Positions 1 through 8,779 of a DNA stretch of 64,000 nt are shown here, piece by piece. The stretch comes from Sphingomonas panni (GTDB lineage Bacteria > Pseudomonadota > Alphaproteobacteria > Sphingomonadales > Sphingomonadaceae), in contig NZ_JAKREU010000005.1 of the NCBI RefSeq assembly GCF_022664435.1, positions 248,001 through 312,000 of the forward strand, in the 5' to 3' direction. Under the pieces are notes generated by a model. The model worked only from the letters and a program-made list of their open reading frames with translations. It searched no databases and had not been told where the DNA came from. Position 1 is the first letter of the stretch. Every line of letters begins with the position of its first letter. The position numbers were made by a program, and so were the translations under genes.

Positions 1-649
1 GCGCCTCCACCAGCGGCCGGCAGGCATCGAACCCTTCCACGATCTCCACGTCCGCAGGAGCGAGGCGTCCGTGCCGGCGCCGGATCCGCGTCTCCGCTTC
101 GCTCCTGTCCACGGCGACGATCGCGTCGAAGGCATGCAACGAGCTCGTTTCCGAACCGCTCACGACGTAGGAGGTCCACAGACGCGGCCGAGCGCCCGCG
201 GAACCGGAGCCGCAGTCCCCCTGCCCCACGTCCGGCGCGCCACGATCGTCGTGAGGTGCGAGGACTTCGTCATTCTCGTCCATGTCATCCTCGTCCTCGG
301 CCATGAGATCGTCCAGCGCTCCCGGGTCCGCGTCCGTACCCAGCGCCAGACCATGGAGCAGGACCGCGCGAAGGCAATCGTCGCGGTCCAGGCACGCCTC
401 CAGCGGCGTCCTTCCGTCGAAGAGGCGTCTGGGGGCCAGCATCCATGCCACGGGATCACCGTCCACGCCGTCGCGGGCGAACCTGGAGGCGCTCTCCGCC
501 GCGACCAGCGCCAGCCGTACGAGCGCACGCCTGGTCGTGTGCACGATCTCGTCGCTCGCGAGGTCGCGTTCGAGCGGATCCTCGTAGGGTCGCGGCGCCG
601 TCACGCCGCATTCGGTCGAGCCGCACGTCCCGATGAAGTCCATCCGCAT
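1..649 (-). CDS. Hypothetical protein with MbcA/ParS-like domain (partial)
   Basis: The reading frame is open on the minus strand from an ATG at 649 to the window edge, so its C-terminus is missing (216 codons visible). A GGAGAG ribosome-binding site lies 5-6 bases before the ATG. Around residues 65-105 the pattern 'AWMLAPRRLFDGRTPLEACL', followed by a hydrophobic helix, resembles the toxin-binding domain of Xre/MbcA/ParS antitoxins (DUF2384-like). That family match is by eye and moderate at best. An acidic stretch (residues 112-125, rich in D/E) follows. Beyond it is a region with no family I recognise. No toxin partner is visible because the sequence ends here. Confidence 0.55.
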   Translation of the reverse strand, partial: MRMDFIGTCGSTECGVTAPRPYEDPLERDLASDEIVHTTRRALVRLALVAAESASRFARDGVDGDPVAWMLAPRRLFDGRTPLEACLDRDDCLRAVLLHGLALGTDADPGALDDLMAEDEDDMDENDEVLAPHDDRGAPDVGQGDCGSGSAGARPRLWTSYVVSGSETSSLHAFDAIVAVDRSEAETRIRRRHGRLAPADVEIVEGFDACRPLVEA

Positions 650-715
650 AGCATCTCTCCTGCCGCGCCGGTCCGTCGTCGCCCGGTCGGCGGCTGCACC
701 GGACAAGCACCAACA

Positions 716-775
716 TAGACATGATTAACAATAGTGCAATGTATTTTGCATCATTTATTTTTGAATAGTAACTTC
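716..775 (-). promoter_or_regulatory. AT-rich promoter region of the minus-strand gene at 649
   Basis: This is an island of low GC inside GC-rich DNA, directly upstream of the minus-strand gene. On the minus strand it holds TTGCAC, then 16 bases later TATGTT, which fits a sigma-70 type promoter. It also holds TGCAA...TTGCA, a 5-bp inverted repeat with a 6-bp spacer. The promoter assignment is inferred. Confidence 0.4.
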
Positions 776-1755
776 CGGTGACGCGCGGTGCGGCATGCAT
801 CCGCCGATCGGACGAAGCCTATGCGACGGGGGCGGTGTCCGCGCCGAGGCAGCCGGTCAGCCGGCCGGTGCTGTCGAGGTCGCGCGCAGGTGGCGGGCCG
901 GCACGGCTTCGAGCGACCTCGCGAACCCCTCTCGGTCATCAGGACGCTGATGATCGCCCGCCTCGCGGTTCTCGCGAAGCCCGACGCGGTCGCGTCCCGG
1001 ACGCACGGTCGCTTCGTTGCCCGCGTCATCGGGTCGGACACGGTCGGTGCGCCGACCAGCTTCGACGCCGGGTCGTGCCGCAGCCGGCGGCGCGCCGTTC
1101 GAACCCCTTGCGTCGAAGCGGTCCATGCTCCGCACCCGGAAGGGCGAGACCGAATCGTCGGCTGCACGTCGCGCCTCGAAGCGGAGGCGGCCTCCCACAC
1201 GAGCGTCCGCGGAGAACACGGGATACGTTGTTCTGTTAAGGGTGACGTACGTGTCACCCCGGGGCGACATCGACGTCATCCGCGATCCCGACCGATCCGA
1301 CGCCCCCCATCGGGCCAGCAGGCGATCACGGCGATCGAGCAGGACCCGTTGGTTGCACAGCATGAGGATGTCACCAGCACCCGGTCCCGGCCTCTCCCCC
1401 GCCTGGCGCCGCACCGATCGGTCGACGGCGCGGACACCGTAGCATTCCGCGCGCATCCCCTACGGCCTCGCCATTCGTCCCGCACCCCGAGCACCCCTTG
1501 GTCCATGAGGACCGACCTGGTCCGGGCACGGATCAGACCCCCCGTGGATCCCGCCGCGCGGTCGCGCGGGGGAAACTCCCTGGAGGTACCGTCAGCGACG
1601 GGGCCGCCTTGAAGAAGGCGATCCGGTGGGAGCCGAACCCGGAAGATCGCAGCGTACTCCAGACGTCCCGATCGACCGGCGGTTCAGAGCCAATTGGATC
1701 AACGGAATATGAATTATCGTTTGGCGTAGCCCGCAGGTCGTCCTACATGTGATGC
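776..1755. other. About 1 kb with no gene I can support
   Basis: Several frames stay open here because of high GC, but none has a good ribosome-binding site or recognisable family features, and long frames overlap on both strands. One clear structure is a 7-bp inverted repeat, GGGTGAC/GTCACCC, at 1240-1259 with a 6-bp spacer. The last 60 bases before 1756 are AT-richer and probably carry the promoter of the ArsR-type gene. Confidence 0.4.
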
Positions 1756-2067
1756 ATGAAGGAACCGGATGCCCTGAAGATGCTCTCCGCGCTGGGTCAG
1801 TCGATCCGACTGCGCGTTCTGACCACGTTGGCGCAGGCCGGTTCGGACGGCATGGCCTCCAGCGATCTCGCCGACCTCGTCGGCGTTCCGCGCAACCTCA
1901 TGAGCGCGCATCTGGCGGTGCTGTCCAAGGCGACCCTCGTGACGTCCCGGAAGAGTGGCAGATCGGTGGTCTACGTCATCCACCGGAACGCCCTGATCGG
2001 TCTCGGGAACCACCTGACCGCTCTTGCCGCTCGCGGGAACGGGACGGGGAAAACCGGATCGACCTGA
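1756..2067 (+). CDS. ArsR-family winged-helix regulator
   Basis: A 103-residue protein with the ArsR/SmtB fold: 'MLSALGQSIRLRVLTTL' as the first helices, then 'SSDLADLVGVPRNLMSAHLAVL' as the helix-turn-helix (roughly residues 38-60), and a basic wing. Such proteins are usually dimeric repressors that leave DNA when a metal or metabolite binds. No ArsR-type cysteine metal site is visible; I see no cysteine in the protein. It lies 196 bp upstream of the SLC13-type permease on the same strand, so it probably controls that transporter or itself. Confidence 0.8.
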   Translation: MKEPDALKMLSALGQSIRLRVLTTLAQAGSDGMASSDLADLVGVPRNLMSAHLAVLSKATLVTSRKSGRSVVYVIHRNALIGLGNHLTALAARGNGTGKTGST

Positions 2068-2263
2068 TCCGGCAAGGCAGGACGTCGTCGAGGTCCGTTT
2101 CACGGGTCCGCCGGAGTTCATCCACTCCAGCCGCGATCGAACCCGGATCCTCGGAATGGAGGGGACGGGCTCCGGCGGACGTCTACGGCGGTCGATCGGA
2201 TAATCGACACCTGTCCGTTCACCGCAGGACATCGATGGGCCTCTCGCGTGTTCTGGTGGAAGC

Positions 2264-4060
2264 ATGACCACGCCCCAACTCCTCTCGATCGCCACGCTCG
2301 TCGGCATGATGGCGCTGTTCCTCTGGGGCCGCTTCCGCTACGACGTGACGGCGATCCTCGCTCTGCTGGCCGCCCTTGCGCTCGGCATTGTCCGTCCGGA
2401 GGACGCCTTCAAGGGCTTCTCCGACGACATCGTCGTCATCGTCGGCTCGGCGCTCGTCATATCGGCGGCGGTGCAGCGATCGGGCGTGATCGAGCGTGGC
2501 CTCCGGGTCGTAGGACGACGGGTCACGCGCGTACGATCGCAACTCGTCGTGCTCATCACGTCGGTCGGCATCGCCAGCGCGCTCGTTAAGAACATCGGGG
2601 CGCTCGCCATGCTGATGCCGGCGTCGTTCCAGATGGCGAGGAAGAACGACGCCAGTCCGTCCGTCTTCCTGATGCCGATGTCGTTCGCCGCCCTCCTCGG
2701 CGGTCTCATGACCCTGATCGGCACGTCTCCGAACATCATCGTCAGCCGCGTGCGCGAGGAGATGACCGGCGAGCCGTTCGGCATGTTCGACTATACGCCC
2801 GTCGGCGTCGGGCTGTTCGTCATGGGACTGATCTATCTGCGCTTCGCCTATCGCCTGATCCCGCGCGACCGACGCGCCGCGCCGACGATGGGCGAGGCGC
2901 TCGACATTCGCGGATACGTGACCGAGGTCGTCCTGCCGACCGGCTCCCCCGCGATCGGGGAGACGGTGCAGGCGTTCCTCGACCGGCATGAGAACGAGGT
3001 GACCATCACCCAGATGCTGCGCGGCGGCCTGCGCAGCGCACCGGTGGCGGAGACGGTGCTGCGCGAGGCCGACACGCTCATCCTCGGCGGCGAACCCGAT
3101 GCGCTCGAACGCGTCATCGCCGGTGATCGTCTGGCGTACGAAGGGGAGGAGCGCGAGAAGGCGAAGGAGCGCCGCGAGAAGGAGAACGGTGGTACGACCG
3201 CCGAGGTCGGCGTGATCGAGGCGGTCGTCAACCTCGACTCCCGACTTGAGGGTCAGTCCGCTGGTCGACTGCGCCTACAGCACCGCTTCGGCGTCAACCT
3301 GGTCGCGATATCCCGACGCGGGGAGCGTCTCTCGCGGCGTCTGGCGAACACCACGCTCCGGGCCGGCGACGTGATCGTACTCCAGGGCGTTCTGGAAACG
3401 ATGCCCGAGAAGCTGCGAGAGCTCGGCTGTCTTCCGCTGGCCGAACGCGAACTTCGCCTGGGGTCGAAACGGGCGACTTGGCTGCCGATCCCGATCCTCG
3501 CCGCCGCGATGCTGTCGACCGCGCTGGGATGGGTGCCCGTCGCGGTTGCCTTCTTCGCCGCGGCCGGTCTGGTCATGGCGACTGGTGCGATCAGTCCGCG
3601 CGAAGCCTACGACAACGTCGAATGGCCGATCCTGATCATGCTCGGCGCCCTGATCCCGGTGTCGGACACATTGCGGACGACCGGTGCATCCGATCTGATC
3701 GCGACGGCGCTGGCGCAGGTCGCCACCACGCTCCCCGCCTGGGGCGCGGTGGCCCTGATCCTCGCGGCTGCGATGGCGGTCACGCCGTTCCTCAACAATG
3801 CGGCGACCGTGCTGGTGATGGCGCCCATCGCCGCCCAGTTCGCCGGCGATCTCGGCCACCGCCCCGAAGCATTCCTGATGGCGACCGCCATCGGCGCCGG
3901 TTGCGACTTCCTGACGCCCATCGGACACCAGTGCAACACGCTGGTCCTCGGTCCAGGAGGCTATCGCTTCGGCGACTACGCCAGGCTCGGCGCACCGCTC
4001 TCCCTTCTCGTGCTCGCGGTGGGAACCCCTCTCATACTTCTGTTCTGGCCACTGCAGTGA
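2264..4060 (+). CDS. SLC13-family permease with two TrkA-C (RCK_C) domains
   Basis: A 598-residue inner-membrane transporter of the divalent anion:sodium symporter (SLC13/ArsB-NhaD) type. The N-terminal half carries membrane segments and the signature region 'LIGTSPNIIVSRVREEMTG'. Two cytosolic RCK_C-like domains follow (about residues 205-295 and 320-390). The second membrane half ends with 'TPFLNNAATVLVMAPIA' and the repeat signature 'DFLTPIGHQCNTLVLGPG'. Family members move sulfate, dicarboxylates or similar anions; the substrate cannot be read from the sequence. Start is the ATG behind GGTGGAAGC. The upstream ArsR-type regulator is the likely control. Confidence 0.85.
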   Translation: MTTPQLLSIATLVGMMALFLWGRFRYDVTAILALLAALALGIVRPEDAFKGFSDDIVVIVGSALVISAAVQRSGVIERGLRVVGRRVTRVRSQLVVLITSVGIASALVKNIGALAMLMPASFQMARKNDASPSVFLMPMSFAALLGGLMTLIGTSPNIIVSRVREEMTGEPFGMFDYTPVGVGLFVMGLIYLRFAYRLIPRDRRAAPTMGEALDIRGYVTEVVLPTGSPAIGETVQAFLDRHENEVTITQMLRGGLRSAPVAETVLREADTLILGGEPDALERVIAGDRLAYEGEEREKAKERREKENGGTTAEVGVIEAVVNLDSRLEGQSAGRLRLQHRFGVNLVAISRRGERLSRRLANTTLRAGDVIVLQGVLETMPEKLRELGCLPLAERELRLGSKRATWLPIPILAAAMLSTALGWVPVAVAFFAAAGLVMATGAISPREAYDNVEWPILIMLGALIPVSDTLRTTGASDLIATALAQVATTLPAWGAVALILAAAMAVTPFLNNAATVLVMAPIAAQFAGDLGHRPEAFLMATAIGAGCDFLTPIGHQCNTLVLGPGGYRFGDYARLGAPLSLLVLAVGTPLILLFWPLQ

Positions 4061-4199
4061 GCGAGCCGCAGCGCCGCAACGCGCTCCCGACCCTCGATCC
4101 GGCCATCGGTGGTCCGACGGGCGCTACCGTCGGCCGTCGGGAGCGATCGGGGCACGGAACGACCCGACGTTGGTTCAGGCATTCTGAAAGGAGCATCGC

Positions 4200-4385
4200 A
4201 TGATCGATCTCAACACCTCCACGGCCGCTGAACTGGACGAAGTGCCCCAGCTGGCCGGACATGGCTTCGAGATAGTGCGTTATCGGGAGGAACGGGGTCG
4301 CTTCGACGACGTACCGCAACTCGAAGAAGTGCCCGGCCTCGCCGGCAAGTGGGACGGAGCGGAGACGAGCGTCACGACCGGTTGA
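4200..4385 (+). CDS. Small helix-hairpin-helix (ComEA-like) protein
   Basis: A 61-residue protein starting at an ATG preceded by AAAGGAG. It opens 'MIDLNTSTAAELDEVPQLAG' and continues with 'VRYREERGRFDDVPQLEEVPGL', the pattern of a single helix-hairpin-helix module as in ComEA. Such modules bind DNA without sequence preference. There is no signal peptide, so unlike ComEA it would stay in the cytosol. It is possibly co-transcribed with the permease 139 bp upstream; its role is unknown. Confidence 0.7.
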   Translation: MIDLNTSTAAELDEVPQLAGHGFEIVRYREERGRFDDVPQLEEVPGLAGKWDGAETSVTTG

Positions 4386-4506
4386 TCGCTTGCGCGGGCT
4401 CGAACGATCCGTTCAGGTTCTCCGGCGGTGGCGGAGCATCCTCCGCCTTCCGTCATCCGGTACCTCGCGCCGCCGCCGTCCGATGGCAAGGGCCATCGGT
4501 TCGTGC

Positions 4507-5167
4507 TCAGCGTTTCGGCAGCGCGAAGGCAAGCGTATAGTCCCCGTATCGCGTGCCCAGCGCGCCATGCCCGCCCGCGGTGATCACGACGTACTGCCGC
4601 CCGTCGCGCCCGCGATAGGTCATCGACGTCGCCTGCGCCGGCGGGCAGCCGCGCCTTCCACACCACCTCGCCCATATCGAGGTCGTACGCGCGCAGATAC
4701 TGATCGGTCGTCGCGCCGATGAACGCGAGGCCGCCGGCGGTGATGATCGACCCGCCGAGATTGGGAACGCCGGTCTTGATCGGCACGCCCAGATGCGATC
4801 CGAACAGCCCCGTATCGCGCGCGGTGCCCAGGACCTTCTTCCACAGGACGCGCCTGGTCTTCAGGTCGACCGCCGTCAGGTGGCCCCAGGGAGAAGCGAC
4901 GCAGGGAGCACCGAAGATGCCGACCCATGCCTTCACCACCGCGACGAAGGGCGTGTTGTACTGGGTCTGGAGCTGCGCCTGCATCGCGTTCTCGCCGCCC
5001 TGCTTCCGCTTCATCATCGACGCCACGCGAGGATCGTCACGGCGCATCAACCACAACTTGAACGGCATCTCCATCGCGTTGACCGTCATGACGCCCCGTA
5101 CCGGATCGACCGCCGCGCCACCCCAGTCGGTCACGCCGTCGAACGCGGGATGGCCTATGATCGGCAC
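4507..5167 (-). pseudogene. gcd: 3' fragment of a PQQ-dependent glucose dehydrogenase gene
   Basis: The minus strand encodes the C-terminal part of a membrane-type quinoprotein glucose dehydrogenase. Visible landmarks are 'GVTDWGGAAVDPVRGVM', 'VPNLGGSIITAGGLAFIGA' and 'LRAYDLDMGEVVWKARLPAG'. After 'ARLPAG' (near 4640) the frame breaks. Restoring two missing bases gives the normal ending 'MTYRGRDGRQYVVITAGGHG', then 'LPKR' and a stop at 4507. The N-terminal two thirds are absent, and a TGA in the same frame lies just before the homology begins. The gene is therefore a dead relic, probably of chromosomal origin. Confidence 0.85.
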
Positions 5168-5493
5168 CTGCCGTCCTGATCAGGAAGGTGTAGCGGGATG
5201 GCCGCGGCAGGAATGGTCTTCCGATGGCTCCGGGACGGGCCGCTTTCCCGAAACCAGTTCCCGATCGCGTTCTCCCGAAATGGTCCGTCGGCGATAGAGA
5301 AACGGGACTGCTGCGAGTTGCCGAAACGTCCGATTTCGGGAACGTGCTGCTTCGAGCTGAACGTCAGGAACCACGTTGGAAGTCGACCGGTAGCTGCGGA
5401 CCGCGAATGATCCAGAACCAGTCATTCGCCCAATCTTGATAGCTTCCAGACTTCAGACATCCATTCCTGTGGCAGCTCAGGAAGCACTAAGCC
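5168..5493. other. Intergenic stretch with degenerate TCCCGAAA-type repeats
   Basis: No gene is supported. The segment repeats variants of a short motif: TTCCCGAAAC near 5247, CTCCCGAAAT near 5272, TGCCGAAACG near 5322 and its inverse ATTTCGGGAA near 5333. They look like decayed dispersed repeats or leftover ends from whatever removed the front of the glucose dehydrogenase gene. Confidence 0.35.
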
Positions 5494-6435
5494 TCAGCTC
5501 TGCCCGCTGTCTCTTCTCCCGCCAGCGCTCGCAGCTCTCAACATGCAGCGGGAGCGTCGGTGCTCCCATGCCCCGATCACGTCCAGCAGCGCGTCCCCGG
5601 CCTTCGTGCGGTATCGTTCCTTGTGTCGCAGTCCGAAGAAGGGGCGAGGCTCGAAAGCTATTGGGGCGACATGCAGCGCGCCGGCCGTGATCGCCGGCTC
5701 GACCACCAGCGCCGACAGGACGGCGACGCCGGCCCCCGCCTCGACAGCCGTGCGGACGCTCTCGTTGGAGGGCATGGTTAGTGCCACGTCGAGCGTAGCC
5801 GGATCGACGCCCAGGCGACGCAGATGGCTGTCGAAGGTCGAGCGCGTGCCGGACCCCGGTTCGCGCAGCACCCAGCGCGCATTGCGCAGCCAGGCAGCGT
5901 CGATCGCCAACTTTCCGAACGGCCTGGCGCCCACCAGCAGCAGGAGATCCTCACCGATCGGCCAGTGTGCCAGCGCGGGATCGTCGATTTGCCCTTCGAT
6001 GATCCCCAGGTCCGCCGCGCCGTCGTGCACGCGCGCGGCTGCGTGTTCGCTGTTGCCGATCGCCAGATCGATATCAATCGCGGGATGGCGCGCATGGAAG
6101 GCAGCGAGAAAAGGCGGCAGCCAATAGGCCGCGATCGTCTGGCTGGCGACGACGCGAAGCGTGCCCCGCGCCAGCCCGCCGAGATCGCGCAGCACCGTCT
6201 CGGCCGCTTCCGCCCGCGAGAGGACGCCGCGCGCCTCGGCCAGGAACAGCCGCCCGGCCTCGGTCAGCGCGATACCGCGCCCGACCCGATGGAACAGCTT
6301 GATCCCATGCCTCTCCTCCAGCGTGGCAATAGCCGCAGAAGCCGCCGACTGGGTGACGTTCAGAGCGCGCGCGGCCGCGGTCATATGCTCGCGCTCGGCC
6401 ACGGCAACGAAGATGCGAAGCTGTTCCAGCGTCAT
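5494..6435 (-). CDS. LysR-family transcriptional regulator
   Basis: A 313-residue LysR-type regulator. The N-terminal winged helix-turn-helix reads 'MTLEQLRIFVAVAEREHMTA' and 'NVTQSAASAAIATLEE'. The rest is the two-lobed effector-binding domain, with 'GTLRVVASQTIAAYWLPPFL' at its start. I chose the ATG at 6435 because it begins the canonical helix; the frame is open further upstream. It is transcribed away from the YeiH-type exporter, the standard layout for a LysR protein and its target, as with YeiE and YeiH in enterobacteria. The effector is unknown. Confidence 0.9.
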   Translation of the reverse strand: MTLEQLRIFVAVAEREHMTAAARALNVTQSAASAAIATLEERHGIKLFHRVGRGIALTEAGRLFLAEARGVLSRAEAAETVLRDLGGLARGTLRVVASQTIAAYWLPPFLAAFHARHPAIDIDLAIGNSEHAAARVHDGAADLGIIEGQIDDPALAHWPIGEDLLLLVGARPFGKLAIDAAWLRNARWVLREPGSGTRSTFDSHLRRLGVDPATLDVALTMPSNESVRTAVEAGAGVAVLSALVVEPAITAGALHVAPIAFEPRPFFGLRHKERYRTKAGDALLDVIGAWEHRRSRCMLRAASAGGRRDSGQS

Positions 6436-6544
6436 GTCGACCTCGTACACAGATCGATCATGCTTGGCGATCGGAACAACAACAAAGGTGCGTTGGAACG
6501 ATCGATGGTAGCACCATAGATGTTGCGGCGGAAGGAACATTGCC
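6436..6544. promoter_or_regulatory. Divergent promoter between the LysR and YeiH-type genes
   Basis: The 109-bp divergent region contains the inverted repeat ATGGT-AGC-ACCAT at 6505-6517, a plausible LysR recognition site close to the YeiH-type gene start. The site is inferred only from symmetry and position. Confidence 0.45.
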
Positions 6545-7636
6545 GTGACCATCGCTGCCCATCCCCGCACCGCCCCAACCACCGGCCCGTCCGGAAGAAT
6601 GTTCGGCCTCATGCCGGGGATTGGCCTGTGCCTGGCGGTGACCGGTGCCGCATATGCTTTAGAGTCGGGCGAGCGCGCTTTGGCGGGCAAGGCATGGCTC
6701 GAGGCGCTGGTGCTCGCCATCCTGATCGGCACGGCGATCCGCAGCCTGTGGACGCCTGGCGACAAATGGCACGACGGCATCACGTTCAGCGCCAGATATC
6801 TGCTGGAAGTCGCGGTCGTCCTGCTCGGGGCTTCCGTCAGCGCCACCACCATTCTGGCCGCTGGTGTGCCATTACTCGTCGGGATCGCCGGCGTGGTGGC
6901 TAGCGCGATCCTGTTGAGCTTCGCCATCGGCCGCCTGCTCGGCCTGCCGACGCGGATGGCGCTGCTGGTCGCATGCGGCAACTCGATCTGTGGCAACTCG
7001 GCCATCGCCGCGGTCGCGCCGGTGATCGGAGCCGATAGCGATGACGTCGCCGCCTCCATCGCGTTTACCGCCGTGCTGGGGGTCTTCGTGGTGCTGGGGC
7101 TGCCGCTGCTCGGGATCGCGCTCGGCATGAGCGGCATCGCTTTCGGGGCGCTGGCCGGACTGACCGTATATGCGGTGCCGCAGGTGATCGCGGCCGCCTC
7201 GCCACTGGGAGTTGCGGCGGTGCAGATGGGAACGCTGGTCAAACTCGTCCGGGTGCTGATGCTGGGGCCGGTCTGCCTCGTCCTGTCGCTGATCGCGCCG
7301 CGCCTTGCACCGCAGGAGCCGCCCGCCGGAGAAATCACGGCAGGCACCGCTCCAGCGAAGAAGTTCGACCTCGCCCATCTGGTTCCGTGGTTCATCGTCG
7401 GCTTTATCGTGATGGTCGCATGTCGGTCGATGGGGCTGGTACCGAGCGCTGCGATCGCACCGATCGGCCGCGTCGCTACTCTGCTGACCGTGATATCGAT
7501 GGCGGCGTTGGGACTGGGCGTGGATGTCCGCACCGTCGCCAAGGCGGGCGGTCGGGTCACGGCAGCCGTCATCCTGTCGCTGCTGGGCCTCGGCGGCGTC
7601 AGCCTGACCTTGCTGGCCATGTTGCACATCCCCTGA
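6545..7636 (+). CDS. YeiH-family (UPF0324) putative sulfate exporter
   Basis: A 363-residue polytopic membrane protein of the YeiH family. It starts with GTG behind AAGGA. The family hallmarks are present: 'FSARYLLEVAVVLLGASVSA', 'VACGNSICGNSAIAAVAPVI' (asparagine/glycine-rich signature) and 'GLTVYAVPQVIAAASPLG'. About ten membrane helices can be drawn. The family is annotated as putative sulfate exporters, without firm substrate proof. The adjacent divergent LysR gene is its likely regulator. A hairpin follows the stop codon. Confidence 0.88.
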   Translation: MTIAAHPRTAPTTGPSGRMFGLMPGIGLCLAVTGAAYALESGERALAGKAWLEALVLAILIGTAIRSLWTPGDKWHDGITFSARYLLEVAVVLLGASVSATTILAAGVPLLVGIAGVVASAILLSFAIGRLLGLPTRMALLVACGNSICGNSAIAAVAPVIGADSDDVAASIAFTAVLGVFVVLGLPLLGIALGMSGIAFGALAGLTVYAVPQVIAAASPLGVAAVQMGTLVKLVRVLMLGPVCLVLSLIAPRLAPQEPPAGEITAGTAPAKKFDLAHLVPWFIVGFIVMVACRSMGLVPSAAIAPIGRVATLLTVISMAALGLGVDVRTVAKAGGRVTAAVILSLLGLGGVSLTLLAMLHIP

Positions 7637-7640
7637 AGGT

Positions 7641-7665
7641 CGGTCCCGCGCAAAGCGGATGACCG
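7641..7665 (+). terminator. Hairpin after the YeiH-type gene
   Basis: CGGTC-CCGC, loop GCAAA, GCGG-AT-GACCG forms a 9-bp stem with a two-base bulge, five bases after the stop codon. There is no T-run, so intrinsic termination is plausible but not certain. Confidence 0.5.
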
Positions 7666-8002
7666 AGTAAGGCATCTCCTACGTGGACGTCGACACGGGG
7701 CCGCAGCCACGGACCGGGGCAGCGCCGACGCCGTACGAACGACATCGGTCGCGCCGGACGAGGGCCACGGCACTCTCCGTCCCGACGTCCACCGATCCCG
7801 ATGATCAGACCTCCGTCCGCGATCAAATGCATCCGACCCACAGCGACCTTCTCCGCAATCACGACCGCCACGTCTTGGCCCGATTGAGCCCGAATGCCCG
7901 GAATTGAGCCTCGACACGGGGTTCCCATCGAACGGCGCGAAGACCAGTTGATCTGGAACGCGACGGGACGACCTCGTCGCGATGAGCACGGGAGCTTGTC
8001 AG
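7666..8002. other. Spacer between the YeiH-type gene and the island
   Basis: I see no gene in these ~340 bp. The word ATTGAGCC occurs twice, 20 bp apart (7883-7890 and 7903-7910), which could be a pair of protein-binding sites in the promoter of the following operon. The left boundary of the Tn7-like island may lie here or further left, but I found no terminal inverted repeats. Confidence 0.35.
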
Positions 8003-8779
8003 ATGCGCGAAGGCTCGACGACCACGGCGCAAGACGATCCATCGGTCGATGTCCTCGTCGCACCACTTCTTGGCGAATGGTCGGCATGTGCGGCAGGGGA
8101 CGTGAAGTCGTTCGCACGGGCGGTTATCATCGAAGAACCCAACCCAAGCCTCGTGCTGCTTCGCATCGTCGAGGTCGATGGACAGCCGGTCCTCGTCGAT
8201 CCGGTCTGGAGCTCCACGTACGACGGCATCAGACGGGCTCGCCTGCGCTTCGAACTGCTCGACGCTTCCGACGGACTCTGCGCTGAGCTGGTGCGGCATG
8301 CCGTGGTGTTCGGCCCCGCGGAGATCTTCAACCAGATCGAAGAGGCCGCCGAAACCGAGCGCGTCCGGAGGGATGAGAACCAGAAGAGGATCGCCGCCGC
8401 AGCAGAGGCCGACGCCAAGCGGGCGCGCGATGCGGCGGAGAAGCAGGCGAGGGACGCGGAAGCCGCGAAGCGGATCGACAGCTACTTGGAAGATCGCAAC
8501 GGACAGTTCGGCATCAACATGCGGCGGGCGAATTCGAACACGTCGTTCTGGGTGATACTCTTCCGCGAGCGCTGGGAACGAGAACGCTTCCGGGACTGGT
8601 TCCGCTGGAACCGCCATCGCTTCGCCGAATGGGCCGAATTCCTCGAAACGCACACGGCGATCGAGCTCGACCGCCTCCTCCTCGCAGAGATGCTGGAAGT
8701 CGAACGTCGCGTGAAGAAGGCCGGTGGCGGAGCTGGCGGACGACGCCCCCTCCGGTTCTGGCGCGGAGACGAGGCGTGA
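8003..8779 (+). CDS. Island protein with central coiled coil, unknown function
   Basis: A 258-residue protein with no family I recognise. The first ~110 residues look like a mixed alpha/beta domain ('VLVDPVWSSTYDGIRRARLR'). From about residue 115 to 160 it is a highly charged, alanine-rich coiled coil ('AEADAKRARDAAEKQARDAE'). A Trp/Arg-rich helical part follows ('RERWERERFRDWFRWNRHRF'). The ATG at 8003 is preferred because GGGAGC precedes it; the ATG at 7982 is an alternative. Its stop overlaps the next GTG start by 4 bp, so the two are translationally coupled. Confidence 0.7.
   Translation: MREGSTTTAQDDPSVDVLVAPLLGEWSACAAGDVKSFARAVIIEEPNPSLVLLRIVEVDGQPVLVDPVWSSTYDGIRRARLRFELLDASDGLCAELVRHAVVFGPAEIFNQIEEAAETERVRRDENQKRIAAAAEADAKRARDAAEKQARDAEAAKRIDSYLEDRNGQFGINMRRANSNTSFWVILFRERWERERFRDWFRWNRHRFAEWAEFLETHTAIELDRLLLAEMLEVERRVKKAGGGAGGRRPLRFWRGDEA

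Noticed and set aside
788..1612. Long open frames on both strands at 0.8-1.6 kb
   Set aside because: They overlap each other, have no ribosome-binding sites, and read as Arg/Pro/Ser-rich shadow sequence typical of high GC.
5494..7989. 831-codon minus-strand frame covering the LysR gene
   Set aside because: The extra N-terminal 500 codons are antisense to the YeiH-type gene and run through its promoter; the LysR protein starts at 6435.
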